10,325 nucleotides of DNA. Source: RUG13409 sp045546135 (GTDB taxonomy: Bacteria; Bacillota; Clostridia; Peptostreptococcales; Anaerovoracaceae). Under the pieces are notes generated by a model. The model saw nothing but the letters and a program-made list of their open reading frames with translations. It did no database searches and was not told the origin of the DNA. A program made the translations under genes and the position numbers. Every line of letters starts with the position of its first letter. The stretch's first letter is position 1. Shown here in pieces: positions 1 through 7,240 of the stretch. The DNA lies in contig JAZQCD010000028.1 of NCBI GenBank assembly GCA_045546135.1, positions 1 to 10,325 of the forward strand. The letters run 5' to 3'.

Positions 1-22
1 AAGACCGCTTGGCCTCCGACTT
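1..22 (-). other. Residual MGI/BGISEQ sequencing adapter (not genomic)
   Basis: Read on the minus strand, these 22 bases equal the first 22 nt of the MGI/BGISEQ forward adapter, which begins AAGTCGGAGGCC. They are an exact inverted copy of 10292-10313 at the other end of the window. The cbiP reading frame follows the CobQ/CbiP family up to the DIVN motif and then becomes KSEAKRS, where the family usually has Met-Gly and similar residues. The break falls exactly at base 22/23. The adapter identity is from memory of the published adapter; the inverted copy and the loss of family similarity are seen directly. Confidence 0.93.
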
Positions 23-469
23 ATTAACGATGTCATTCTCTTTGAGATTTATCTCCGCAGGAGATCCTGCGCCCTCGATCACGATGATGTCCGCAATGTC
101 TTCGAGCCTCTGGAAGGCTTCTCTGATGACCGGGATCAGCCTGGTCTTATAGGCAAAGTAATCTCTCGCCTTCATATTGCCTATGGACCTGCCGTTAACG
201 ATCACCTGTGAACCTTCATCACTGGTAGGCTTGAGAAGGATAGGATTCATGCACACCATTGGCTCAATTCCGGCAGCCTCAGCCTGTACGACCTGAGCTC
301 TGCCCATCTCAAGACCTTCCTTAGTTGCAAAGGAATTGAGGGCCATATTCTGAGATTTGAACGGGGCAACTCTGTATCCATCCTGCCTGAATATTCTGCA
401 GAGGCCAGCAGCAAGAAGGCTCTTGCCTGCATTGGACATGGTGCCCTGTATCATTATGCTTTTTGCCAT
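23..469 (-). CDS. cbiP: Cobyric acid synthase CbiP (CobQ), N-terminal part, cut by the end of the sequence
   Basis: CbiP amidates the b, d, e and g side chains of adenosyl-cobyrinate a,c-diamide, using ATP and glutamine-derived ammonia, to give cobyric acid. About 149 genomic codons are present of a usual length near 500, so only the N-terminal ATP-binding (dethiobiotin synthetase-like) domain is seen and the glutamine amidotransferase domain is missing. Visible motifs are the P-loop GTMSNAGKS (residues 9-17), FKSQNMALNS (37-46), MGRAQ (55-59), MNPILLKP (74-81) and IEGAGSPAEINL (about 134-145), all typical of CobQ/CbiP. The ATG at 467-469 is chosen because the P-loop lies close behind it, as usual, and a GAGAGG site stands about 10 nt upstream. 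The gene follows cbiA after 46 nt. The reading frame stays open to base 1, but the last seven codons are adapter and should not be translated. Confidence 0.95.
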
Positions 470-484
470 GATCTATTTCCTCTC

Positions 485-499
485 TTCCCTTGAAGGGAA
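485..499. repeat. Perfect 15-nt palindrome in the cbiA-cbiP gap
   Basis: TTCCCTT (485-491), one central base and AAGGGAA (493-499) form a perfect palindrome just upstream of the cbiP ribosome binding site. As RNA it could make a stem of about five pairs with a 5-nt loop. It has no U-tract and cbiP follows at once, so it does not look like an intrinsic terminator. It could modestly affect cbiP translation or be an operator-sized site, or be chance. No function can be assigned. Confidence 0.3.
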
Positions 500-515
500 A
501 ATGATATATCGATAA

Positions 516-1901
516 TTAAAGTCCCTGCTGCTCAGCGCACTTTTCAAGGAATCTTGCTATGAGCTGTGGGCAGGATTCGTAGTAAAGGTGAGGATAACCT
601 GCAAGAAGGTTTCCTTCTGCATGTTCGCATTGCCACTCCTTTGATCCGTTTGGCTTTGTTGCTGTCATAGCGTCTCCGCACTTATCTGAATCGAAGTAGT
701 GGAACTCATGAGCTCTGATAGTTTCACCTTTCTTCACAAAGGCGCTGTTTTCCTGTGGGTGAAGGGTTATATAGCCAAATCTACCGAGTCTGTCTGTCTT
801 CCATGACTTTCCTTCTATGATGCTGCACATTGGATAATATGTGCCGTTCATATCCATCATTTCATTGTGAAGATACATGAAACCTCCGCACTCTGCAAGG
901 CAGGGCATACCGCCCTTTACAGCAGACCTGATGCTTTCCTTCATGGACTCGTTTTCCGAAAGCTCCTTTGCATAGAGTTCCGGATATCCGCCGTAGAGTA
1001 TTATTCCTTGAGTGCCCTTGGGCAGTTCTTTGTCATGTATGGGAGAAAAGGATACGAGTTCTGCTCCCATTTCCCTTAGAAGAGCCAGATTGTCCTTGTA
1101 CATGAAGCAAAAAGCTTCGTCGTCTGCAAGAGCGATCTTTACAGGCTGGCCTTTCTTTGGTCTTTCAAGCCTTTCGCACTCTATGTTTTCAGTACACTTT
1201 GCAAGTTCTATGAGAGCATCCATATCTATGGTCTCTTCAAGAAGCTTTGCTAAGCTGTGGAGCCTTTCTGACATGTCATATATCTCGTTTGGAGTCACAA
1301 GGCCAAGGTGCCTTGACTCTATGACCATGCTTTTTGCAACAGGCACGTACCCAAGAGCCTTTACTCCAAGCTTTTCTATTTCAGGTTTCAAAGACTCAAA
1401 GATCTTTGCAGGCATCCTGTTGAAAATGACTCCTTTTATGCCGCTGCCCTCTTTGAACTTTGCAAAGCCATATAGGCTAGCAACGGCAGAAAGGCTTTGG
1501 CCCCTTGCGTCGATTATGAGGATCGCGGGAGCGCCTAAGACCTTTGCAACGTGATAACTTGATGCGTCAGCAGAATCTGCTGCCATGCCGTCATAAAATC
1601 CCATGACGCCTTCGATGACAGAGATGTCAGACCCTTGGGAGTTCCTCAAAAAGCAGTTCTTTAGCTGATTCTCATCAGCAAAGAAGAGGTCAAGGTTTGC
1701 AGACCTTGTGCCTATGACCTTTTCGTGGAACATGGGGTCTATATAGTCAGGGCCGCACTTAAAGGATGACACCTTAAGACCCCTGTCGCAAAGAGCCTGA
1801 AGGATCCCGCAGGTTATCATAGTCTTTCCGCTGCCGCTGGAAGGAGCCGATAAAAGGATCCTCGGAGCAGCTGCGCTGATTTTATTATTGTTGCTATTCA
1901 T
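516..1901 (-). CDS. cbiA: Cobyrinate a,c-diamide synthase CbiA
   Basis: CbiA is the cytoplasmic glutamine-dependent enzyme that amidates the c and then the a acetate of (cobalt-)cobyrinate, consuming ATP. The 461-residue protein has the usual full length. The N-terminal ATP-binding domain carries the P-loop APSSGSGKT (19-27), FKCGPDYIDP (47-56) with the substrate-side motif, and VIEGVMGFYDG (95-105). The C-terminal class I-like glutamine amidotransferase domain shows ILYGGYPELY (301-310), the nucleophile Cys338 in AECGGFMYL, RFGYITL (374-380), HEFHYFD (398-404) and the likely catalytic His438 in GYPHLYY. The start ATG is close to the P-loop and has only a weak AGG site about 10 nt upstream. 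It lies 34 nt behind the cbiJ/E/T fusion and 46 nt ahead of cbiP, so the two corrin amidases are encoded side by side. All key residues are present. Confidence 0.97.
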   Translation of the reverse strand: MNSNNNKISAAAPRILLSAPSSGSGKTMITCGILQALCDRGLKVSSFKCGPDYIDPMFHEKVIGTRSANLDLFFADENQLKNCFLRNSQGSDISVIEGVMGFYDGMAADSADASSYHVAKVLGAPAILIIDARGQSLSAVASLYGFAKFKEGSGIKGVIFNRMPAKIFESLKPEIEKLGVKALGYVPVAKSMVIESRHLGLVTPNEIYDMSERLHSLAKLLEETIDMDALIELAKCTENIECERLERPKKGQPVKIALADDEAFCFMYKDNLALLREMGAELVSFSPIHDKELPKGTQGIILYGGYPELYAKELSENESMKESIRSAVKGGMPCLAECGGFMYLHNEMMDMNGTYYPMCSIIEGKSWKTDRLGRFGYITLHPQENSAFVKKGETIRAHEFHYFDSDKCGDAMTATKPNGSKEWQCEHAEGNLLAGYPHLYYESCPQLIARFLEKCAEQQGL

Positions 1902-1935
1902 TTACTGACCTATTGCTTATGCTACTTTATGTATC

Positions 1936-3945
1936 TTATCTTCTGTCCTCACTCTCATCTGCAGTAAGGTTCGCTGCCGGGACCCCGGGTCCTTCGCAGG
2001 ATACGATAAATACAGGGTTCTGAGCTGTCATGAGATGGTAGCGCCCGAGCTTTCTTCCCCTGGCTGCGCTTATCTGTACATAGTCTTCATTTACAAGGCC
2101 CAGTTCCTTTATGGACTCTGCAACGTCGCCGAGACTTTCTACTGTGACCGTATTCATGACGACTCTTACTTTAGGATTCTTTTCAAGTGCTGTCTTTATG
2201 ATGGGTATCATGCTTCCTGAGCTTCCGCCTATGAACACATGGGTAGGCACAGGAAGGCCTTTCAGTGCTTCCGGAGCAAGACCTCTTATTACGCTTACAT
2301 TGGTGATACCAAGATGCTTCATATTGCTCTCGATAAGAGCGCAGGCATCCTCATTCTTTTCTACTGCATAGACAAATCCGTCTTCAGCTGCTCTTGCCAT
2401 CTCAAGTGATACAGAGCCTGTTCCGGCTCCAACGTCCCAGCAAACGGAAGACTTTAAAAGCTCAAGCTTTGAAAGAGTGACAGATCTTATCTCCTGCTTT
2501 GTCATAGGGACTTCTGCTCTTAAAAATGCGCTGTCATCAAGTCCTTGAGAAACAGTCTCTTTTCCTGCTTTACTATTTTCAGCAAGGAGCACTGCCAGGG
2601 AGTCAAAGTCTTTATCCTTAAGCTCTTCTGCTGTTCCTTTGCTGATCTTTTCGTCTTCGTAAGAGAGCTTTTCTCCTACTGTGAGCTCTACATATCCAAG
2701 ACCGTTCCCGCAAAGAAGCTTTGCGATCTCCTTGATCCCAAGATCTCCTCCTGTAAGAGCGAAGACTTTTTCGTTATTTCTTATCTTTGATACTATATTG
2801 CAATATCTTCCGTGAGCGCTTACAAGGAGCGCATCATCCCAGGACTGTCCTATGCGGCTGCAAAAGTAAGGGATGGAGGAAATTCCGGGAAGGACCTTTA
2901 CGCTAAGGCCATCAAGAAGCGGAAGAAGCTTCTTTGTCCCGCTGTAAAATCCAGTATCCCCTGACATTGCCACTACAAACTTTTGTCCGGAAGATTCTCT
3001 TATTATCTTTTCTATATCCTTTGGAAGTATGGCAAAGCTAAGAGGCTTTCCGTAAGGAGAAAGGCTTTCTGCTATCCTCTTTGCGCCTATAACAAGGTCT
3101 GCATTCCTGCAGGCTTTGTCTGCTTCAAGGGTCAGTGTATCTCCGTCGCCCATGCCTATGCCTACTATTGTCACTTCCTTTAATGGCTCAAGGCCAAAGC
3201 GCTCTTTGAAAAGATCCAGGCACTGGCCGTAAGACAGACCTTCTTCCTCAAGAGGTCTCTTTATGACAACAGACTTTACACCGCAGTCTGCAGCAGCTTC
3301 TACCTTATCTGTAAATCCGCCTTCAGCTCCTGTGTCTTTTGTGACCATGTAGTCTACGCCGAGCATCTCCATAGTAGCCTTGTTTATTTCGTAGCTGAAG
3401 GGTCCCTGCATACCTATGATGTGGCTGCAGGGGTAGCCAAGATCAAGAGCTCTTTGTATGCCGTCAGGCATAGGAAGTATGCGGGCATAAAGGCGGTCCT
3501 GAAAGCCCTTTACAGCAGTGTATTTATCAAGTTCCTTGCTGCCTGTTGTAAGGAGGACCTTTCCCTCCACCGTATTTAAGAAGCTTACTGCTTCATCTGT
3601 GTCTGAGACAAAAACAAAGGAATCATCAGTCCCTTGAACATCTCTTAATAGCCTCATATACTCTATGCCTTTTTCGCTGCATGCATTTTTAACATTCTCT
3701 GTTACTACTGCAGCGTAGGGGTGAGTAGCGTCTACGACCAAAGAGGGTTTCAGTTCATCAAGGAGCGCTTTGATGCCCTCTTCATCCTTTCTTCCGCAAA
3801 GGACATGGATGTTGTCCGCTGAGTCGATACGGGTCTTGCCGTATTCTGTCGCCACGCTTACATATAGATCAAGATCCCGGCCCCTGCATGCAGAAGCCAG
3901 GTTCTTTCCTTCAGTTGTTCCTGCAAAAAGCAGTACTTTAGTCAT
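1936..3945 (-). CDS. cbiJET: Three-domain fusion: precorrin-6A reductase (CbiJ) + C5-methyltransferase (CbiE) + C15-methyltransferase/decarboxylase (CbiT)
   Basis: A single 669-residue chain joins three consecutive or near-consecutive steps. Residues 1 to about 253 are CbiJ/CobK, the NAD(P)H-dependent reductase of (cobalt-)precorrin-6A: GTTEG (9-13), VDATHPYA (71-78), LLTTGSKEL (131-139), MQGPFS (179-184), VTKDTGAEGG (201-210). Residues about 257-455 are CbiE, a SAM-dependent C5-methyltransferase of the tetrapyrrole methylase fold: VGIGMGDGDTLTLEA (261-275; Met where many relatives have Pro), AMSGDTGFYSG (326-336), LPGISSI (352-358). Residues about 472-650 are CbiT, a Rossmann-fold enzyme that methylates C15 and decarboxylates the C12 acetate: DVGAGTGSVSLEMA (504-517), FIGGSSG (571-577), NTVTVESL (598-605). 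The last 20 or so residues are a charged tail of unknown role. CbiE-CbiT fusions (CobL-like) are common; adding CbiJ in front is less usual. The ATG overlaps the cbiH stop by 8 nt and has an AGAGGA site 7 nt upstream. Substrate channelling is an inference. Confidence 0.95.
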   Translation of the reverse strand: MTKVLLFAGTTEGKNLASACRGRDLDLYVSVATEYGKTRIDSADNIHVLCGRKDEEGIKALLDELKPSLVVDATHPYAAVVTENVKNACSEKGIEYMRLLRDVQGTDDSFVFVSDTDEAVSFLNTVEGKVLLTTGSKELDKYTAVKGFQDRLYARILPMPDGIQRALDLGYPCSHIIGMQGPFSYEINKATMEMLGVDYMVTKDTGAEGGFTDKVEAAADCGVKSVVIKRPLEEEGLSYGQCLDLFKERFGLEPLKEVTIVGIGMGDGDTLTLEADKACRNADLVIGAKRIAESLSPYGKPLSFAILPKDIEKIIRESSGQKFVVAMSGDTGFYSGTKKLLPLLDGLSVKVLPGISSIPYFCSRIGQSWDDALLVSAHGRYCNIVSKIRNNEKVFALTGGDLGIKEIAKLLCGNGLGYVELTVGEKLSYEDEKISKGTAEELKDKDFDSLAVLLAENSKAGKETVSQGLDDSAFLRAEVPMTKQEIRSVTLSKLELLKSSVCWDVGAGTGSVSLEMARAAEDGFVYAVEKNEDACALIESNMKHLGITNVSVIRGLAPEALKGLPVPTHVFIGGSSGSMIPIIKTALEKNPKVRVVMNTVTVESLGDVAESIKELGLVNEDYVQISAARGRKLGRYHLMTAQNPVFIVSCEGPGVPAANLTADESEDRR

Positions 3946-4669
3946 GTGAATATCCTCTGGGCGTCACCATTTTTCCGTTAAGTTCTTTTGTCTGAGAATT
4001 GCCTATAAAGACTGTGGAGAACATATCGACTTCTGTATCTCTTAATTCTTTGAGAGTAAGGACCTGAATGGATTCTCCTTCTCTTCCTATGTTCTTTGCT
4101 ATGCCGCAGACTGTCTCAGGTGCCTGGTGCTTAAGAACAAGGTCACAGGCCTTCTGAAGATAGTCATGTCTTTTATGGCTTGATGGGTTGTAAAGGCAGA
4201 TGACAAAGTCTGCTTCTGCTGCAGAAAGGAGTCTTTTTTCGATCTTTTCCCATGGCGTCATAAGGTCTGACAGGGAGATGACTGCAAAGTCGTGCATAAG
4301 AGGAGATCCAAGTATTGCTGCACCTGAAAGGACTGCAGATACGCCGGGGATGGTCTCGACTTCAACGCCCTCATACTTTACTGCAAGTTCTTCGATGAGG
4401 CCGCTCATGCCGTATACTCCGGCATCTCCTGAGCATATCATTGCAACGTCTTTGCCTTCTGATGCTTTTTCAAGAGCAAGCTCGCATCTTTCCACTTCTT
4501 TTCTCATGCCTGTTGTAAGCATCTCTTTTCCGGGGAAATGCTCCTTTACAAGGTCTATATATACAGTATATCCGATGAGGATATCTGCACTCTTTAGAGC
4601 TTCCTGTGCTCTTTGGGTCATATTTTCATAGCTTCCGGGACCAATGCCCACTACATAAAGTTTACTCAA
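3938..4669 (-). CDS. cbiH: Cobalt-precorrin-3 C17-methyltransferase CbiH (CobJ family)
   Basis: CbiH uses SAM to methylate C17 of the cobalt-precorrin-3/factor III macrocycle and drives ring contraction with formation of the delta-lactone, giving cobalt-precorrin-4. The 243-residue protein is a single tetrapyrrole methylase domain of normal length, without the iron-sulphur extension found in long CbiH variants. Motifs: VGIGPGSYENMTQRA (7-21), IGYTVYIDLV (32-41), GMRKEVERC (54-62), SGDAGVYGMSG (80-90), IPGVSAVLSGAAILGSPL (107-124), ISLSDLMTPW (131-140), NPSSHKR (161-167) and MVTPRGY (234-240). The start is TTG, not ATG. It is chosen because a strong AGGAGG lies 9 nt upstream inside the end of cbiG and because the SAM loop would otherwise be lost. 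The start overlaps the cbiG stop by 8 nt (TTGAGTAA), and the stop overlaps the cbiJ/E/T start by 8 nt. Confidence 0.96.
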   Translation of the reverse strand: MSKLYVVGIGPGSYENMTQRAQEALKSADILIGYTVYIDLVKEHFPGKEMLTTGMRKEVERCELALEKASEGKDVAMICSGDAGVYGMSGLIEELAVKYEGVEVETIPGVSAVLSGAAILGSPLMHDFAVISLSDLMTPWEKIEKRLLSAAEADFVICLYNPSSHKRHDYLQKACDLVLKHQAPETVCGIAKNIGREGESIQVLTLKELRDTEVDMFSTVFIGNSQTKELNGKMVTPRGYSHD

Positions 4670-5711
4670 AACTGATTACCTCCTGACATTTTCCAAGGGC
4701 GAAGGTCATTCCGTTCTCCGCCTGCTTTCTTCTAACGATATCTTTTCCGCCGGCAGCTACTGCTGCTCTTTCGCAAACGCAGTCCACGCCGGTAGTCATA
4801 TTAACAAAACTTGATGATGAGAACTCCCCAACCAATGCATTGAGTTCATCCGCGCTGTAACACATGAATGGTATCTTGTATTTCTTTGAAAGAGCGAGGA
4901 GTCCCTCTTCATCTTTTTTAAGATCTATGCTTGCAATGGCCCTTACTTCTGCTGCCTCTATACCTGCTGCTTCAAGCTGCCTTAAAAAGAAAGCTTCAAG
5001 TTCTTCAAAGGGCTTACCCTTCTTGCATCCAAGGCCTACTGTATAGATCTGAGGGATGAGATGAAGAGTATTCCTGAAAAAAGACTTTGTTTTGTCTTTC
5101 GAGACCCAGATGCCATACTTTGGGATCACTTTGCCATCCTCTGAAGTACCCCAAAGGCAATTCGGCAGTTTCCCTTCATAAGGAAGATCCGAATAAAAGC
5201 CTACGGGATTTCCTGCAAGGAGCTCTGCTGATATTTCCTTTGCCAGCTTCATGCTGCCTATCTTAAGGTGGTTTTTCGTCGCAAAGACGTCAACAGCAAA
5301 GAGCCCGTGAATATCAGTAGCCGTTGTTACGACAGGCGTGGAGCCAATGGCATCTGCAATTTCAAGGGCAAGCTCATTTGCCCCTCCTATATGTCCTGAA
5401 AGAAGGGGTATGACGAAATGGCCCATTTCATCGGTGACGATGACTGCAGGATCCGTTGTTTTGCTCTTTACCCATGGAGCAATAGCCCTTACAGCTATGC
5501 CTGAAGCGCAGCAAAAGATGAGTGCATCTGCTTTTTCAAAGCCTTCTTTTGCCCAGGAAACTGCAGACCCTTCTATGGGAAGGACTTCTCCCCGGCTGTA
5601 TTTTGAAGACGCAAAGCAAAGGCACTCATGCCCTTTTCCCTTTAGTGCATCAGCTATCCTTACTTCTGTCTCCATGCCTTTGGCGCTATAGGCCGCAAGT
5701 CTTACTTTCAT
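4662..5711 (-). CDS. cbiG: Cobalt-precorrin-5A hydrolase CbiG
   Basis: CbiG opens the ring-A delta-lactone of cobalt-precorrin-5A and releases the former C20 unit as acetaldehyde, giving cobalt-precorrin-5B. It is a marker of the anaerobic pathway. The 349-residue protein has the family's layout. The N-terminal and central part carries CCASGIAVRAIAPW (67-80), DPAVIVTDEMGHFVIPLL (87-104) and SGHIGGANELA (105-115). A variable linker follows (about 145-215). The C-terminal CbiG/CobE-like domain begins near YTVGLGCKKG (223-232) and ends with TGVDCVCERAAVAAGG (307-322). The ATG lies 5 nt after the cbiF stop with only a weak AAGAAG site, so translation is probably coupled to cbiF. The 3' end carries the cbiH ribosome binding site and overlaps cbiH by 8 nt. 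Confidence 0.96.
   Translation of the reverse strand: MKVRLAAYSAKGMETEVRIADALKGKGHECLCFASSKYSRGEVLPIEGSAVSWAKEGFEKADALIFCCASGIAVRAIAPWVKSKTTDPAVIVTDEMGHFVIPLLSGHIGGANELALEIADAIGSTPVVTTATDIHGLFAVDVFATKNHLKIGSMKLAKEISAELLAGNPVGFYSDLPYEGKLPNCLWGTSEDGKVIPKYGIWVSKDKTKSFFRNTLHLIPQIYTVGLGCKKGKPFEELEAFFLRQLEAAGIEAAEVRAIASIDLKKDEEGLLALSKKYKIPFMCYSADELNALVGEFSSSSFVNMTTGVDCVCERAAVAAGGKDIVRRKQAENGMTFALGKCQEVISFE
4679..4684 (-). promoter_or_regulatory. Shine-Dalgarno sequence AGGAGG that sets the cbiH TTG start
   Basis: Minus-strand AGGAGG sits inside the last codons of cbiG, with a 9-nt spacer to the TTG at 4667-4669. It is among the strongest ribosome binding sites in the window and offsets the weak start codon. 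It supports independent initiation of cbiH in addition to coupling from cbiG. Confidence 0.8.
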
Positions 5712-5716
5712 CTTCT

Positions 5717-6475
5717 TTACTTCTTTGCTTCTCTGTATCCTGTTGTGAAATCAGGATTGTAAAGATCTGATCTTCTGTAGTTGGTATGTGTGACTATGTC
5801 TCCCACTATGATAAGAGCAGTTCTTGATACATTGTTTTCCTTTGCGCACTGAGCAAGGGTACCCACTGTGCATATATATTTTCTTTCGTCGGGCCAGGTA
5901 GCTTTGTACACTATGGCAGCCGGAGTATCTTCGCTGTATCCGCCCTCGATGAGATCCTTCGATGTTTCTTCGAGAAGTCCTGATGAAAGGAAGAGTACCA
6001 TGGTAGCATGGTGAGCTGCAAAGGACTTGATGCTCTCTTTTTCGGGCATAGGAGTCCTTCCTGCCTGCCTTGTGATGATGATGCTCTGGGATACATCCGG
6101 AAGTGTATACTCAAGATTGAGAGCCGATGCTGCTCCGCAGAAAGAGCTGACGCCCGGGGTATAGTCATAGTCTATGCCCTTTTCATCAAGTATATCCATC
6201 TGCTCTCTGATAGCTCCGTATATGGATGGGTCTCCTGTATGAAGACGAACTGTCATAAGGGCCTTCTTTTCTGCTTCCTCCATGGCTTCGATGACTTCCT
6301 CAAGGGTCATCCTTGCGCTGTCATATACAATGCAGCCTTCCTTTTTGTAATTAAGAAGGTCAGGATTTACCAAAGATCCTGCATAGATGATGACATCAGC
6401 TTCTTCAAGATAGTTCTTTCCTCTGAGTGTGATGAGGTCAGCTGCTCCGCTGCCTGCTCCGACAAAATGAATCAT
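5717..6475 (-). CDS. cbiF: Cobalt-precorrin-4 C11-methyltransferase CbiF (CobM family)
   Basis: CbiF is a SAM-dependent methyltransferase that adds the C11 methyl group to cobalt-precorrin-4 to give cobalt-precorrin-5A. The 252-residue protein is a complete tetrapyrrole methylase domain. Diagnostic stretches are VGAGSGAADLITLRG (5-19; Ser-Gly in place of the common Pro-Gly), IIYAGSLVNPDLL (29-41), VRLHTGDPSIYGAIREQ (76-92), TPGVSSFCGAASAL (106-119) and SQSIIITRQAGRTPMP (129-144). The YAGSLVNP and GDPSIYG motifs separate CbiF/CobM from CbiL and CbiH. The ATG has an ideal AGGAGG 5 nt upstream. Its substrate comes from CbiH and its product goes to CbiG; all three genes are adjacent. Confidence 0.97.
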   Translation of the reverse strand: MIHFVGAGSGAADLITLRGKNYLEEADVIIYAGSLVNPDLLNYKKEGCIVYDSARMTLEEVIEAMEEAEKKALMTVRLHTGDPSIYGAIREQMDILDEKGIDYDYTPGVSSFCGAASALNLEYTLPDVSQSIIITRQAGRTPMPEKESIKSFAAHHATMVLFLSSGLLEETSKDLIEGGYSEDTPAAIVYKATWPDERKYICTVGTLAQCAKENNVSRTALIIVGDIVTHTNYRRSDLYNPDFTTGYREAKK

Positions 6476-6480
6476 ATTTT

Positions 6481-6486
6481 CCTCCT
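6481..6486 (-). promoter_or_regulatory. Shine-Dalgarno sequence AGGAGG of cbiF
   Basis: Minus-strand AGGAGG lies 5 nt before the cbiF ATG, at the end of the 50-nt cbiL-cbiF gap. It supports that start and independent initiation. I saw no promoter or convincing hairpin in the rest of the gap. Confidence 0.8.
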
Positions 6487-6525
6487 GTATTATGACGGGA
6501 ATTTATGGGCCCCGCCATTTTGCCT

Positions 6526-7206
6526 TTATTTATCCTTTATGATCATCAAGGAGAAGTAACCTGAATCGTAGGGGATCTCCTCGGCAGATCTGTAAACATG
6601 CTGATCTTCTGTACCGCAGTTTTCGACCATCATGACCTTCTGGCCCTTTTTCTTTGCAGCTTCGACGGTCTCTTTGATATTGTTCTTCATAAAGACTTTT
6701 ACGCCTTCGTAATCAAGACCGTCTGTTGGCTTGTAGGTCCCGGGGATCACGTGAAGTTCCTGATCGTCCTCGCAAAGGGACTCTTCAAGAACAGCTGCTG
6801 CTGCGCAAAAAGATGTGATGCCGGGCACCATTTCTGTTGCATAGCCCTTTTCTGCCACCTTTTTGTGAAGGTAGCAATAGGTAGAATAAACCGTTGTATC
6901 TCCTAATGTGATGAAAACTACGTTCTTTCCTTCTTCAAGCTTTTCGCAAAGCTGGGCTGCTCCCTTTTCATATGCAAGCTTTCTTACTTCCTGATCCTTT
7001 GTCATAGGCATGTCTATAGCAAGAAGTTCTTTTTCGGAAATCTCAGGTACTGCCCCTTTTGCTATCCTATATGCAAAGCATTTCTCTGCTTCACGCCCTG
7101 GGAATGCTACTACATCGCATTCTTTCAAAAGTCTTGCTGTTTTAAGAGTGAGGAGTTCAGGGTCCCCGGGGCCTACTCCTACTCCGAATAATTTACCTTT
7201 TTCCAT
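6526..7206 (-). CDS. cbiL: Cobalt-factor II / precorrin-2 C20-methyltransferase CbiL (CobI family)
   Basis: CbiL transfers a methyl group from SAM to C20 of cobalt-factor II/precorrin-2, the first committed methylation after cobalt insertion. The 226-residue protein is a complete tetrapyrrole methylase domain of normal size. Motifs: GVGVGPGDPELLTLK (8-22), DVVAFPGRE (31-39), ITLGDTTVYSTYCYL (99-113), MVPGITSFCAAAA (126-138) and MVENCGTEDQHVY (193-205). TLGDTTVYSTY and the late VENCGTEDQ motif point to CbiL rather than CbiF or CbiH. The ATG has an AAAGGA site about 10 nt upstream. It lies 34 nt after cbiD and 50 nt before cbiF. The sequence alone does not show whether it prefers the cobalt-loaded substrate; the anaerobic gene set makes that likely. 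Confidence 0.96.
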   Translation of the reverse strand: MEKGKLFGVGVGPGDPELLTLKTARLLKECDVVAFPGREAEKCFAYRIAKGAVPEISEKELLAIDMPMTKDQEVRKLAYEKGAAQLCEKLEEGKNVVFITLGDTTVYSTYCYLHKKVAEKGYATEMVPGITSFCAAAAVLEESLCEDDQELHVIPGTYKPTDGLDYEGVKVFMKNNIKETVEAAKKKGQKVMMVENCGTEDQHVYRSAEEIPYDSGYFSLMIIKDK

Positions 7207-7240
7207 TTCTACTTTTCCTTTGCTTTAAAATTGTAATATT

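Noticed and set aside
1012..1554. 180-codon plus-strand open frame
   Set aside because: It lies wholly antisense to cbiA, is Ser/Pro-rich, and has no domain or family look. It is a shadow of the real frame.
6476..6525. Terminator or small gene in the cbiL-cbiF gap
   Set aside because: GGGGCCC gives only a tiny self-complementary patch with no U-tract, and the short ATG frame there simply runs into cbiF out of frame.
6008..6559. 183-codon plus-strand open frame
   Set aside because: It is antisense to cbiF and the cbiL-cbiF gap, with no recognisable motif and no ribosome binding site that I could see.
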